Source: Mycobacterium sp. MYCO198283
GTDB taxonomy: Bacteria > Actinomycetota > Actinomycetes > Mycobacteriales > Mycobacteriaceae
Length of the DNA stretch: 64,000 nt
Assembly (NCBI RefSeq): GCF_021213805.1
Contig: NZ_JAJQJI010000010.1
Coordinates: 62,001 to 126,000, forward strand
Direction: 5' to 3'
Positions 56,626 through 64,000 of this stretch are shown here, piece by piece. Positions within the stretch are counted from its first letter, which is position 1; each line of letters opens with the position of its first letter. The notes beneath the pieces were generated by a model. It saw only the letters and a program-made list of their open reading frames with translations, was not told the DNA's origin and did no database searches. A program made the position numbers and the translations under genes.

Positions 56626-58326
56626 GTGAGGCCCGGCGCACGCCGCACCGACCTTCCGGAGGACGTCATCGCACCCGACGCCGCGGGCCGACCCCTGCCC
56701 CTGCTGACGCTGGACACCGAGTTCTTCTGGACCGCCGGCGCCGACGGCGAACTGCGGTTCCTCGGCTGCGAGCAGTGCCGGGCGCTGATCCATCCGCCCG
56801 CGCCGGTGTGCCGCTACTGCCGCAGCCGCGATCTCGCCGTCCGCGCGGTGTCCGGCACCGCCACGCTGGCCGGGTTCACCGTCAACCACCGGTTCAGCCT
56901 GCCCGCGCTGCCGGCGCCCTACGTGGTGGCCGAGGTCGCGATCACCGAGGATCCGCGGGTGCGGCTCACCACCAACATCGTCGACGCCGATCCGGAGACC
57001 CTGGCGCTCGGCCAGCTGGTCGAGGTGGTGTTCGAGCAGGCCGAGGATGTGTGGTTGCCGCTGTTCCGGCCCGTCACCCCGGCGCGGACCGCGCCGCTGC
57101 CCGAGGACGCGATCGCCCCCGAGCGGTTCGCCGAGCACGTCCGGCCGATGGTCACGACGAAGAAGTTCGAGGACGCGGTCGCGCTCACCGGCATCGGCAT
57201 GTCGGCGATCGGCCGCCGCCAGCTGCGCTCCCCGCTGTCGCTGACCCTCGACGCGTGCGAGGCGGCGATCGGCGACGCCGGGCTGCGTCTCGACGACATC
57301 GACGGGCTGTCGACGTACCCGGGGCCGCTGAAGGTGGCCGGCATGGGCGAGGGCGGCGTCACCGCCCTCGAGGCCGCGCTGGGCATCAAACCGACCTGGC
57401 ACAACGGCACCATGGAGACGTTCGGCCCGGGCGGCTCGGTGATCGCGGCGATGCTGGCCGTCGCGGGCGGGCTGGCGCGCCACGTGCTGTGCTTCCGGAC
57501 GCTGTGGGAGTCGACCTACGCCGAGCTGATGAAGCAGGGCAGGATCACGCCGTCGATGGGTCGCACCGAGAGCTGGCAGCAGCCGTTCGGCGCCACGTCG
57601 GCGGCCCACACGCTGGCGCAGAACGCCGGCCGGCACTTCCACCGCTACGGCACGACGCGCGAGACGCTCGGCCGCATCGCGCTCAACCAGCGCGCCAACG
57701 CCGCGCTCAACCCGACCGCGATCTACCGCGACCCCATGACGATGGACGACTACCTGTCCGCGCGGATGATCACGACGCCGTTCGGGCTCTACGACTGCGA
57801 CGTTCCGTGCGACGGCGCCGTCGCGGTCATCGTGTCCGCGCGTGACGCCGCGGCCGACCTGGCCAAGCCGCCGGTGTTCGTCGAGGCCGTCGGCACGCAG
57901 ATCATCGAGCGGCTCGACTGGGACCAGTCGACCCTCACCCACGAGCCGCAGGCGCTCGGCCAGGCCGCGCACCTGTGGTCGCGCACGTCGCTGCGGCCGG
58001 GCGACGTCGACGTCGCCGAGCTCTACGACGGGTTCACGTTCAACTGCCTGACCTGGCTGGAAGCGCTCGGCTTCTGCGGCATCGGCGAGGCGAAGGACTT
58101 CCTGGCCGACGGCACCGCCATCGCCCGCGACGGGACCATCCCGCTGAACACCCACGGCGGGCAGCTCTCGCACGGCCGCACGCACGGCATGGGGCTCATC
58201 CACGAGGCCGTCACCCAGCTGCGCGGCGAGGGCGGTGCGCGCCAGGTCGACGACGCCCGCGTCGCCGTGGTCACCAGCGGCGGGCTCACCCCCAGCGGCG
58301 TCCTGCTGCTGCGCGCCGGGACATGA
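56626..58326 (+). CDS. DUF35/OB-fold fused to a thiolase-like lipid-transfer (Ltp2-type aldolase) domain
   Basis: A 566-residue fusion. Residues about 1-165 form a DUF35 domain with a rubredoxin-like zinc ribbon (CEQC...CRYC) and an OB-fold; residues about 170-566 form a thiolase-like domain of the sterol-carrier/Ltp type, without the usual thiolase Cys nucleophile but with AELYDGFTFNC and a GGQLSHGRTHGMG loop. In steroid side-chain catabolism Ltp2 and the DUF35 part of ChsH2 form a retro-aldolase complex, so this is probably a one-chain retro-aldolase. GTG at 56626 is used; a GGAGG at 56656 has no standard start after it. Confidence 0.85.
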   Translation: MRPGARRTDLPEDVIAPDAAGRPLPLLTLDTEFFWTAGADGELRFLGCEQCRALIHPPAPVCRYCRSRDLAVRAVSGTATLAGFTVNHRFSLPALPAPYVVAEVAITEDPRVRLTTNIVDADPETLALGQLVEVVFEQAEDVWLPLFRPVTPARTAPLPEDAIAPERFAEHVRPMVTTKKFEDAVALTGIGMSAIGRRQLRSPLSLTLDACEAAIGDAGLRLDDIDGLSTYPGPLKVAGMGEGGVTALEAALGIKPTWHNGTMETFGPGGSVIAAMLAVAGGLARHVLCFRTLWESTYAELMKQGRITPSMGRTESWQQPFGATSAAHTLAQNAGRHFHRYGTTRETLGRIALNQRANAALNPTAIYRDPMTMDDYLSARMITTPFGLYDCDVPCDGAVAVIVSARDAAADLAKPPVFVEAVGTQIIERLDWDQSTLTHEPQALGQAAHLWSRTSLRPGDVDVAELYDGFTFNCLTWLEALGFCGIGEAKDFLADGTAIARDGTIPLNTHGGQLSHGRTHGMGLIHEAVTQLRGEGGARQVDDARVAVVTSGGLTPSGVLLLRAGT

Positions 58327-59228
58327 CCCCGCTCGCCGCCGCCGACCCGCAGCCCGTCGTCGCCGACGTCGACGGGGTGCCGATGTCGGGCCTGCGGGCC
58401 ACGGCCGCCGCGCCGCGGGCCGCCGTCGTCGCCTTCCACGGCGGCGCCACGACGTCGGCCTACTTCGACTGCCCGGACCTCCCGCGGCTCTCGCTGCTGC
58501 GGCTCGGTGCGGCGCTGGGGTTCTCGGTGCTCGCGCTCGACCGGCCCGGCTATGGCGCGTCGGCCCCGCACGCCGAGTCGATGATGTCGCCGCAGTACCG
58601 GGTCGACCTGTCGTGGCGCGCCGTGGACGCGCTGCTGCCGCCGGCCGCGCGCGGCGCCGGGGTGTTCCTGCTCGGCCACTCGATCGGCTCCGAACATGCG
58701 CTGCGCCTGGCGACCGACCCGCGCGGTGCGACGCTGCTGGGCCTGGAGATTTCGGCGACCGGGCGCGCCCAGCAGCCTGCGGCCCGCCGGATCTTGGAAA
58801 CCGCTGCGGTGCACGAGATCCCGAAGGGGCTGGGCGACCTGCTGTGGCGCCCCGACGCGCTGTATCCGCCGCAGAACGCCGGCGGGCGCCGCATCGCGTC
58901 GCGCGGCTGCCGCTGGGAAGGGCCCGTCGCGGCCGGGTGGCGCGAGGACCTGCCGGCCATGGCGGCCCGGCTCGACGTGCCGGTGCGCTTCAGCCTCGGC
59001 GACCACGAGCGGGTGTGGGAGAACGGTCCCGCCGCGCTGACCGCGGTGGCGGCGCTGTTCACCGCGTCGCCGCGGGCGGTGTGGCACGAACAGCACGAGG
59101 CCGGCCACAACCTGAGCCTCGGCCACACCGCCACCGCCTATCACCTCTCGCTGCTGGCGTTCGTCGAGGAATGCGTGGCGGCGGCCGGCCTGGAGCGCAC
59201 CGCGGACCACGAACGGAAGGCAGGCTGA
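58323..59228 (+). CDS. Alpha/beta hydrolase
   Basis: Alpha/beta hydrolase of 301 residues. VVAFHGGATTSAYF is the oxyanion segment, GHSIGS the nucleophile elbow, Asp in SLGDHERVWE the probable acid and His in EAGHNLSLGH the catalytic base. It overlaps the fusion gene by 4 nt and the next dehydrogenase by 1 nt. It may act as an esterase, thioesterase or C-C hydrolase on the product of the aldolase; substrate unknown. Confidence 0.87.
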   Translation: MTPLAAADPQPVVADVDGVPMSGLRATAAAPRAAVVAFHGGATTSAYFDCPDLPRLSLLRLGAALGFSVLALDRPGYGASAPHAESMMSPQYRVDLSWRAVDALLPPAARGAGVFLLGHSIGSEHALRLATDPRGATLLGLEISATGRAQQPAARRILETAAVHEIPKGLGDLLWRPDALYPPQNAGGRRIASRGCRWEGPVAAGWREDLPAMAARLDVPVRFSLGDHERVWENGPAALTAVAALFTASPRAVWHEQHEAGHNLSLGHTATAYHLSLLAFVEECVAAAGLERTADHERKAG

Positions 59229-60046
59229 TGCGCGTCGGATTCATCGGACTGGGCAGTCAGGGCGGACCCATGGCCCGCCGGATCGTCGAGGCCGGGCACC
59301 CCACCACGCTGTGGGCGCGCCGGCGGGCCTCGCTCGAGCCGTACGCCGACACCGCCGCCCGATACGCCGCCACGCCGGCCGAGCTGGCCGCCGCGTCGGA
59401 CCTGGTGTGCCTGTGCGTGGTCGGCGACGCCGACGTCGACCAGGTGATCAACGGTGCGGACGGCGTGCTGTCGGAGCTCGCGCCCGGCGGCGTCATCGCG
59501 ATCCACAGCACGGTGCACCCCGAGACCTGCCGGGCGCTCGCGGAGCAGGCGGGCGCGCGCGGTGTGGCCGTGGTCGACGCGCCGGTGAGCGGCGGCGGGC
59601 CCGCGGCGGCGGCCGGCACCCTGCTGGTGATGGTCGGCGGCGACGACGAGGTCGTCGAGCGCTGCCGGCCGGTGTTCGCCAGCTACGGCGACCCGATCGT
59701 GCACCTCGGCGGGGTGGGCGCGGGCCAGGTCGCCAAGCTGCTCAACAACCTGCTGTTCACCGCGAACCTCGGGTCCGCGGCCACCGCGTTCACCCTCGGG
59801 GAGCGGCTCGGCGTCAGCCGCGAGAGCCTCGCGGAGGTGCTGAGCCGCGGCAGCGGCGGGAGCTTCGCGCTGAACGTCATCGGCCGCAACGGCGGGCTGC
59901 TGGACCAGCTCGCCGGCCACGCCGGGCCGCTGCTGCAGAAGGACGTCCGGCTGGTGTCGGACCTCGCGGAGCGCGCCGGCGCCGAGCCGGGAGCCGTGCG
60001 CGACGCCGCCGACGCCGCCCTGACCCTGATGAACCACCCGCGATGA
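59228..60046 (+). CDS. Beta-hydroxyacid dehydrogenase (3-hydroxyisobutyrate dehydrogenase-like)
   Basis: NAD-binding beta-hydroxyacid dehydrogenase of 272 residues. The N-terminal Rossmann loop is GFIGLGSQGGPMA, the substrate-binding motif DAPVSGGGPAAAAGTL, and the catalytic Lys is in GQVAKLLNNLLF. It oxidises a 3-hydroxy acid to a semialdehyde. The next gene is a paralogue of identical length overlapping by 4 nt, indicating a tandem duplication with divergence. Confidence 0.9.
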   Translation: MRVGFIGLGSQGGPMARRIVEAGHPTTLWARRRASLEPYADTAARYAATPAELAAASDLVCLCVVGDADVDQVINGADGVLSELAPGGVIAIHSTVHPETCRALAEQAGARGVAVVDAPVSGGGPAAAAGTLLVMVGGDDEVVERCRPVFASYGDPIVHLGGVGAGQVAKLLNNLLFTANLGSAATAFTLGERLGVSRESLAEVLSRGSGGSFALNVIGRNGGLLDQLAGHAGPLLQKDVRLVSDLAERAGAEPGAVRDAADAALTLMNHPR

Positions 60047-60861
60047 CCCGCGTCGGCTTCGTCGGCGCCGGCCGGATGGGCCGGCCCATGGTGGCCCGGC
60101 TGGTCGCGGCCGGCCACGACGTCCGGGTGCTGGGCCGCCGCCCCGAGCAGCGCGCCGCGCTCGCCGAGCTGGGTGCCACGCCCGTCGCCGACACCGCCGA
60201 CGCGGCGCGCGACGCCGAGGTGGTCGTCGTCTGCGTCTTCACCGACGACCAGGTGCGCGAGGTGTGCCTCGACGGCGGCCTGCCGGCGGCGATGCCGGCC
60301 GGCGCCACGCTGGTGATCCACACCACCGGCAGCCCGCGCACCGTCGACGCCGTTGCGGCTCAGGCGGCTCCGTGCGGAGTCACCGTCGTCGACGCGCCGG
60401 TCAGCGGCGGCCCCCATGACATCGCGGCCGGTCGGCTGACGCTCTTCGTCGGCGGCGACGACGACACCGTCGCACGCCTGCGCCCGGTGCTGTCGGCCTA
60501 CGCCGACCCGCTGCTGGCGGCCGGCGCACGCGGCGACGGGCAGCGGATCAAGCTGGTCAACAACGCGCTGTTCGCCGCCCAACTCGGGCTCGTCGCCGAG
60601 GCGGTGCGACTCGGCGGCCGGCTCGGGGTCAACGAGGCGGCACTGCTCGCGGCACTGCCGCACGGCAGCGGCGCAAGCCGGGCGCTGGGCAGCATCGCCG
60701 CCGCGGGATCGGTGGCCGCGTTCACCGCCGCGGTCGCGGGCTTCGTCGGAAAAGACGTCGCGGTGCTGCGCAAGACCGTCGCCGACCTCGGCGGCGACCT
60801 CGGAATCCTCGACGCCGTGATCGACGCGGCCGCCTCCGAGAGCACCGGCGATGGCCACTGA
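60043..60861 (+). CDS. Beta-hydroxyacid dehydrogenase (3-hydroxyisobutyrate dehydrogenase-like), tandem paralogue
   Basis: Second dehydrogenase of 272 residues. GFVGAGRMGRPMV is the cofactor loop, DAPVSGGPHDIAAGRL the substrate motif and Lys in GQRIKLVNNALF the catalytic residue. It is clearly diverged from its neighbour, so the two may use different stereoisomers or form a heteromer. Its 3' end overlaps the esterase start by 11 nt. Confidence 0.9.
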   Translation: MTRVGFVGAGRMGRPMVARLVAAGHDVRVLGRRPEQRAALAELGATPVADTADAARDAEVVVVCVFTDDQVREVCLDGGLPAAMPAGATLVIHTTGSPRTVDAVAAQAAPCGVTVVDAPVSGGPHDIAAGRLTLFVGGDDDTVARLRPVLSAYADPLLAAGARGDGQRIKLVNNALFAAQLGLVAEAVRLGGRLGVNEAALLAALPHGSGASRALGSIAAAGSVAAFTAAVAGFVGKDVAVLRKTVADLGGDLGILDAVIDAAASESTGDGH

Positions 60862-61789
60862 CGCCGCCGATCCGGTTCATCCCGACCTGCGCCGCATCGC
60901 CCGGCTGGTACCCGCCCAGCCGGTGCGGCCGGTCCTGTTGCCCCTGCTGCGCCGCGCCACCGGGCGCCTGACCGGGCGTCCCGCCCGCGGCGTGGAGGTG
61001 CTGCGGCTGTCGTCGGGCATGCGGGTGCGCGTGCACCGCCCGCCGACCGCCGGTCCCGGCGCCGCACTGCTGTGGATCCACGGCGGCGGCTACCTGCTGG
61101 GCAGCCCCGCGCAGGACGACCGGCTGTGCCGCCGGTTCGCAGACGCCCTCGGCATCACCGTCGCGGCCGTCGAGTACCGGTTGGCGCCGGCGCACCCGTA
61201 TCCCGCGGCGCTGCAGGACTGCTACGCCGCCCTGCGGTGGCTGTCGACGCTGCCCGCCGTCGACCCGGCACGGATCGCGATCGGCGGCGCCAGCGCCGGC
61301 GGCGGCCTCGCGGCGGCCCTGGCGCTGTGGGCCCGCGACCACGCGACCCAGGGCGACGCCCCGGTCGCGTTCCAGTTGCTGGTCTACCCGATGCTCGACG
61401 ACCGCAGTGCCACCGGCGATCCCCGCCACCGGCTGTGGACCGCCCGCAGCAACCGGCTGGGATGGGCCGCCTACCTCGGGGACGCCGACCCGGCGGTCGC
61501 CGTGCCGGCCCGCCGCACCGACCTCGCGGGCCTGCCGCCCGCCTGGATCGGCGTCGGGACGCACGACCTGTTCCACGACGAGGACCTCGCCTACTCCCAG
61601 CGCCTGCGCGCGGCCGGCGTGCCGTGCGACGTCGAGGTGGTGCCGGGCGCCTTCCACGGTTTCGACGCGATCGCGCCGCGCGCACACGTTTCGCGACTTT
61701 TCTTCGAGAAACAGTGCGCCGCAATGGCGTCGGCTCTCACACTCGACTACAACACCGCAGCCGCAGCACGTCGTAAGGAGCAACCATGA
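60851..61789 (+). CDS. Hormone-sensitive-lipase-family esterase
   Basis: Alpha/beta hydrolase of 312 residues in the HSL branch. The HGGG oxyanion motif is in LWIHGGGYLLGS, the nucleophile in GGASAGGGLA, the acid in GTHDLFHDED and the His in GAFHGFDAI. These enzymes cleave short and medium acyl esters, including lactones. It overlaps the P450 start by 4 nt, in one rightward transcript running from the NuoF-like gene. Confidence 0.92.
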   Translation: MATDAADPVHPDLRRIARLVPAQPVRPVLLPLLRRATGRLTGRPARGVEVLRLSSGMRVRVHRPPTAGPGAALLWIHGGGYLLGSPAQDDRLCRRFADALGITVAAVEYRLAPAHPYPAALQDCYAALRWLSTLPAVDPARIAIGGASAGGGLAAALALWARDHATQGDAPVAFQLLVYPMLDDRSATGDPRHRLWTARSNRLGWAAYLGDADPAVAVPARRTDLAGLPPAWIGVGTHDLFHDEDLAYSQRLRAAGVPCDVEVVPGAFHGFDAIAPRAHVSRLFFEKQCAAMASALTLDYNTAAAARRKEQP

Positions 61790-62988
61790 CAGTGTCCGAA
61801 GTCCTGTTCGACCCGGTGTCGCAGGAATTCTTCGACGACCCGTACTCGGTCTTCCGCCGCATGCGGGAGGAAGCCCCGCTGTATTACAGCGAGCAGGAGG
61901 ACTTCTACGCGCTGACACGCCACGCCGACGTCGCGGCGGCGTTCCGGGACTACGAGTCGTTCTCGTCGGCCCGGGGCTGCGACCTGGGCATGGTGCGCTC
62001 CGGCGAGGTGCCGCAGAAGTCGATCATCTTCATGGATCCGCCCGAGCACCGGCACATGCGCAGCCTGCTGAACAAGGCGTTCACACCCCGCGCCATCCAG
62101 TCGCAGCGCGACACCGTCGTCGAGCTGGTCCAGCACTACCTCGGCGCGTGTGATCCCGACGGCTTCGACCTGGTACAGGACTTCTCCGGGCCGTTCCCTG
62201 TCGAGGTGATCACCCGCATGGCGGGCGTGCCCGAGGCCTACCGCCAGCAGGTGCGGCACTGGATCGACACGAGCCTGCACCGCGAGCCCGGGCAGCTCGA
62301 GCAGAACGAGACCAACATGAAGGCCAACATCGACGCGGCGATGTACTACTACGGCCTCATCCAGGAGCGGCGCGCCGCCCCGCAGGACGACATGATCAGC
62401 CGGCTCATCCTCGCCGAGATCCCCGGCGAGAACGGCGAGCTGCGCAAGCTCGACGACATCGAGATCACCGGGTTCGCGGTGCTGCTGGGCGGCGCCGGCG
62501 CCGAGACGGTCACCAAGCTCCTCGGCAGCGCCGTGGTGGTGTTCGCGCAGCACCCCGACCAGTGGCAGAAGCTGCTCGACGACCGCAGCAAGATCCCCGC
62601 CGCCGTGGAGGAGCTGCTGCGCTACGTCGGACCGGTGCAGTACAACGTGCGCTACAGCCTCAAGGACGTCGAGCTGCCCAGCGGCACGGTCCCGGCGCAC
62701 AAGCCGGTGTTCCTGTGCGGTGCGGCGGCCAATCGCGACCCGGCGGCCTTCACCGACGCCGAGACGTTCGACATCGACCGCGACCGCACGCAGGCGCAGA
62801 ACCTCGGCCTCGGCTACGGCATCCACAGCTGCCTGGGCGCCGCGCTGGCGCGTATGGAGACCGCGATCGCGCTCGAGCACCTGCTCGACTTCATGCCCCG
62901 GTTCGAGGTCGACTTCGACGGGCTGCGGCGGGTGCACATGCAAAACGTCGCCGGCTTCAGCAACGTCCCGGTCAAAGTGGTGCGCTGA
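61786..62988 (+). CDS. Cytochrome P450
   Basis: P450 of 400 residues. The I-helix motif is GGAGAET (235-241), ExxR is Glu276-Arg279 and the heme loop LGYGIHSCLG carries Cys349; the usual first Phe of the heme motif is Leu. It is followed 2 nt later by its ferredoxin. The adjacent esterase and beta-hydroxyacid dehydrogenases suggest that it acts in side-chain or ring-opening chemistry. Substrate unknown. Confidence 0.94.
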   Translation: MTVSEVLFDPVSQEFFDDPYSVFRRMREEAPLYYSEQEDFYALTRHADVAAAFRDYESFSSARGCDLGMVRSGEVPQKSIIFMDPPEHRHMRSLLNKAFTPRAIQSQRDTVVELVQHYLGACDPDGFDLVQDFSGPFPVEVITRMAGVPEAYRQQVRHWIDTSLHREPGQLEQNETNMKANIDAAMYYYGLIQERRAAPQDDMISRLILAEIPGENGELRKLDDIEITGFAVLLGGAGAETVTKLLGSAVVVFAQHPDQWQKLLDDRSKIPAAVEELLRYVGPVQYNVRYSLKDVELPSGTVPAHKPVFLCGAAANRDPAAFTDAETFDIDRDRTQAQNLGLGYGIHSCLGAALARMETAIALEHLLDFMPRFEVDFDGLRRVHMQNVAGFSNVPVKVVR

Positions 62989-62990
62989 CC

Positions 62991-63191
62991 ATGACCCGCA
63001 AGATCGTCGTCGACTGGGACCTGTGCGAGAGCAACGGGGTGTGCATGGGCGTCGACCCCGAGATCTTCGACCTCGACGACAACGACGAATTGCACGTGCT
63101 GACCGAGGAGGTCACGCCCGAGAACGAGGCGCGGGTGGCCGAAGCCGTCCGGCAGTGCCCGCGCCAGGCGATCTCGATCAGCGAGCAGTAG
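62991..63191 (+). CDS. Small [3Fe-4S]-type ferredoxin
   Basis: Ferredoxin of 66 residues with Cys12, Cys18 and a C-terminal CP motif (QCPRQAI); Asn takes the possible fourth-ligand position. Two nucleotides after the P450 stop. Its 3' end overlaps the convergent TetR gene by 14 nt. Confidence 0.93.
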   Translation: MTRKIVVDWDLCESNGVCMGVDPEIFDLDDNDELHVLTEEVTPENEARVAEAVRQCPRQAISISEQ

Positions 63192-63780
63192 GCGAGAGGT
63201 CCCGCCCCAGCGACGCGACGTAGGTGCCGAACGCGTCCTCCAGCGGAAGCCGGCGGTCGAGCAGCCACGCCATCTCCATGCCGCTGACGAACGCGGTGAT
63301 CTCGGTGGCCTTGATCACCGGGTCGACATCCGCCCGGTAGTGGCCGTCGCGCTGGCCGCGGCGGATGATGCCGGCGACGATGTCGATCGCCGTGCGGTGC
63401 CGCAGCAGCAGCCGGTCGTGCAGCGGCGCCTGCGGATCGAGGTTCTCGATGAGCAGCACCGTGTACGTGCCCACCAGCTCCGGGGACCGGCGCATCCGGT
63501 CCGGCACGCGGGCCAGCTCCCGCAGCAGGTCGCCGGACCGGTCGGCGTGCGCGTCGTCGGCGGCGTCGCGCATGTCGAGCACGGCGTGCAGCAGCTGTTC
63601 CTTGGATTCGTAGTGGTGCAGCACGCCGGCCGCGCTCACCCCGGCCTCCGCCGCGATCTGCGCCAGTGTCGTGCTGCGCCAGCCGTTGCGGGTCAGGAGC
63701 CGCTGCGCCGCGGCGAGGATGCGCTGTTTGCGGTCTTCGCCCTTGGCGCGCAGCGCGGCGTACGGCCGCGCCGCGGTCAC
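63178..63780 (-). CDS. TetR-family transcriptional regulator
   Basis: TetR regulator of 200 residues and a paralogue of the one at 1070: both open with TAARPYAALxAKGEDRKQRIL and have similar HTH (STTLAQIAAEAGVSAAGVLHH) and ligand domains. I chose the GTG at 63780 because it aligns with the paralogue's start and has GGAGGGG 5 nt upstream; an ATG at 63804 and a longer frame to 63834 are alternatives. It may control the neighbouring P450 transcript or the convergent genes to the right. Confidence 0.9.
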   Translation of the reverse strand: MTAARPYAALRAKGEDRKQRILAAAQRLLTRNGWRSTTLAQIAAEAGVSAAGVLHHYESKEQLLHAVLDMRDAADDAHADRSGDLLRELARVPDRMRRSPELVGTYTVLLIENLDPQAPLHDRLLLRHRTAIDIVAGIIRRGQRDGHYRADVDPVIKATEITAFVSGMEMAWLLDRRLPLEDAFGTYVASLGRDLSPTAR

Positions 63781-63886
63781 CCGGACCCCTCCATCGTTCG
63801 CCATGCGGTCATCGTCGCACCCGCACCGGCCCATGCGGCGGGCCGATGACGTTCCGCGTGGTCATCCGGTGAGCAGATCTCGACGG

Positions 63887-64000
63887 TCAAAAGCCGGCCG
63901 CACGGTATTCCCGGGCGATCACGGCGCGGTGGCTCGCCGCGTTGCCCAGCAGCAGCTCACCGGCCTTGGCGCGCTTCAGCGGGAATTGCAGGTCGTTCTC
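63887..64000 (-). CDS. C-terminal fragment of a gene running off the window edge
   Basis: The last 37 codons and a TGA of a leftward gene. The sequence ends ...LQFPLKRAKAGELLLGNAA then SHRAVIAREYRAAGF. It has the look of a helical C terminus, as in acyl-CoA dehydrogenase-like flavoproteins, but I do not recognise it securely. Transcribed toward the TetR gene, with a gap of 106 nt. Confidence 0.45.
   Translation of the reverse strand, partial: ENDLQFPLKRAKAGELLLGNAASHRAVIAREYRAAGF

Noticed and set aside
1..64000. tRNA, rRNA, integrase or attachment sites marking a genomic island
   Set aside because: None recognised on either strand; the island idea rests only on gene content and the flanking TetR paralogues.

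Overview
The window is GC-rich (about 70%), densely packed DNA from an actinobacterium, most likely a Mycobacterium/Mycolicibacterium-type mycolata. The support is gene content: a WS/DGAT-type acyltransferase, two mycofactocin-coupled SDRs, three cytochrome P450s each next to its own small ferredoxin, TetR/IclR/MarR regulators, GTG starts and many 4-nt start/stop overlaps. No rRNA, tRNA, CRISPR array, phage gene or transposase was seen.

Almost the whole 64 kb reads as one catabolic locus for hydrophobic cyclic or aromatic compounds. Layout: (1) 0-3.3 kb, end of a NorD-like VWA protein, a TetR regulator and a PF04909-type amidohydrolase; (2) 3.3-6.9 kb, rightward mycofactocin-coupled SDR, a phosphotransferase and a WS/DGAT acyltransferase; (3) 6.9-19.3 kb, leftward genes: acyl-CoA synthetase, acyltransferase, double CoA-transferase, crotonase, two M24 peptidase-fold proteins, amidohydrolase, P450 plus ferredoxin, TetR and a PhyH-like oxygenase; (4) 19.7-30.3 kb, a leftward operon beginning with mhpC-mhpA-mhpB (3-(hydroxyphenyl)propionate hydroxylation and meta-cleavage), then a KstD-like flavoprotein, LLM oxidoreductase, SDRs, cyclase, FMN reductase and an alpha/beta hydrolase; (5) 30.4-41 kb, IclR regulator, second KstD-like flavoprotein, second mycofactocin-coupled SDR, ferredoxin-P450, acyl-CoA dehydrogenase, epimerase, EthD-like protein, LLM oxidoreductase and aldehyde dehydrogenase; (6) 41-50.8 kb, two duplicated Rieske oxygenase modules (alpha subunit plus a conserved ~110-residue partner), an amidohydrolase, a MarR regulator, a repeat element, oxygenase reductase, SDR, TauD-like dioxygenase, CMD-family protein and a membrane protein resembling the sterol isomerase EBP; (7) 51-63.2 kb, two amidohydrolases, Rieske ferredoxin, hydrolases, a NuoF-like protein with ferredoxin, a DUF35-thiolase (Ltp2-like) fusion, tandem beta-hydroxyacid dehydrogenases, esterase, P450-ferredoxin and a TetR paralogous to the one at the left end.

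Together the genes supply the steps of ring and side-chain catabolism: oxygenation (P450s, Rieske systems, MhpA, TauD/PhyH-like), dehydrogenation (KstD-like, SDRs, ALDH), CoA activation and beta-oxidation/retro-aldol steps (FadD, CoA-transferase, acyl-CoA dehydrogenase, crotonase, Ltp2-like fusion) and ring opening/hydrolysis (MhpB, MhpC, amidohydrolases). The substrate cannot be read from sequence. Two recurring operator-like motifs tie parts of the locus together: GAGAA-N5-TTCTC upstream of at least four transcription units, and TACTTGnGATT upstream of both halves of the Rieske region around the MarR gene.
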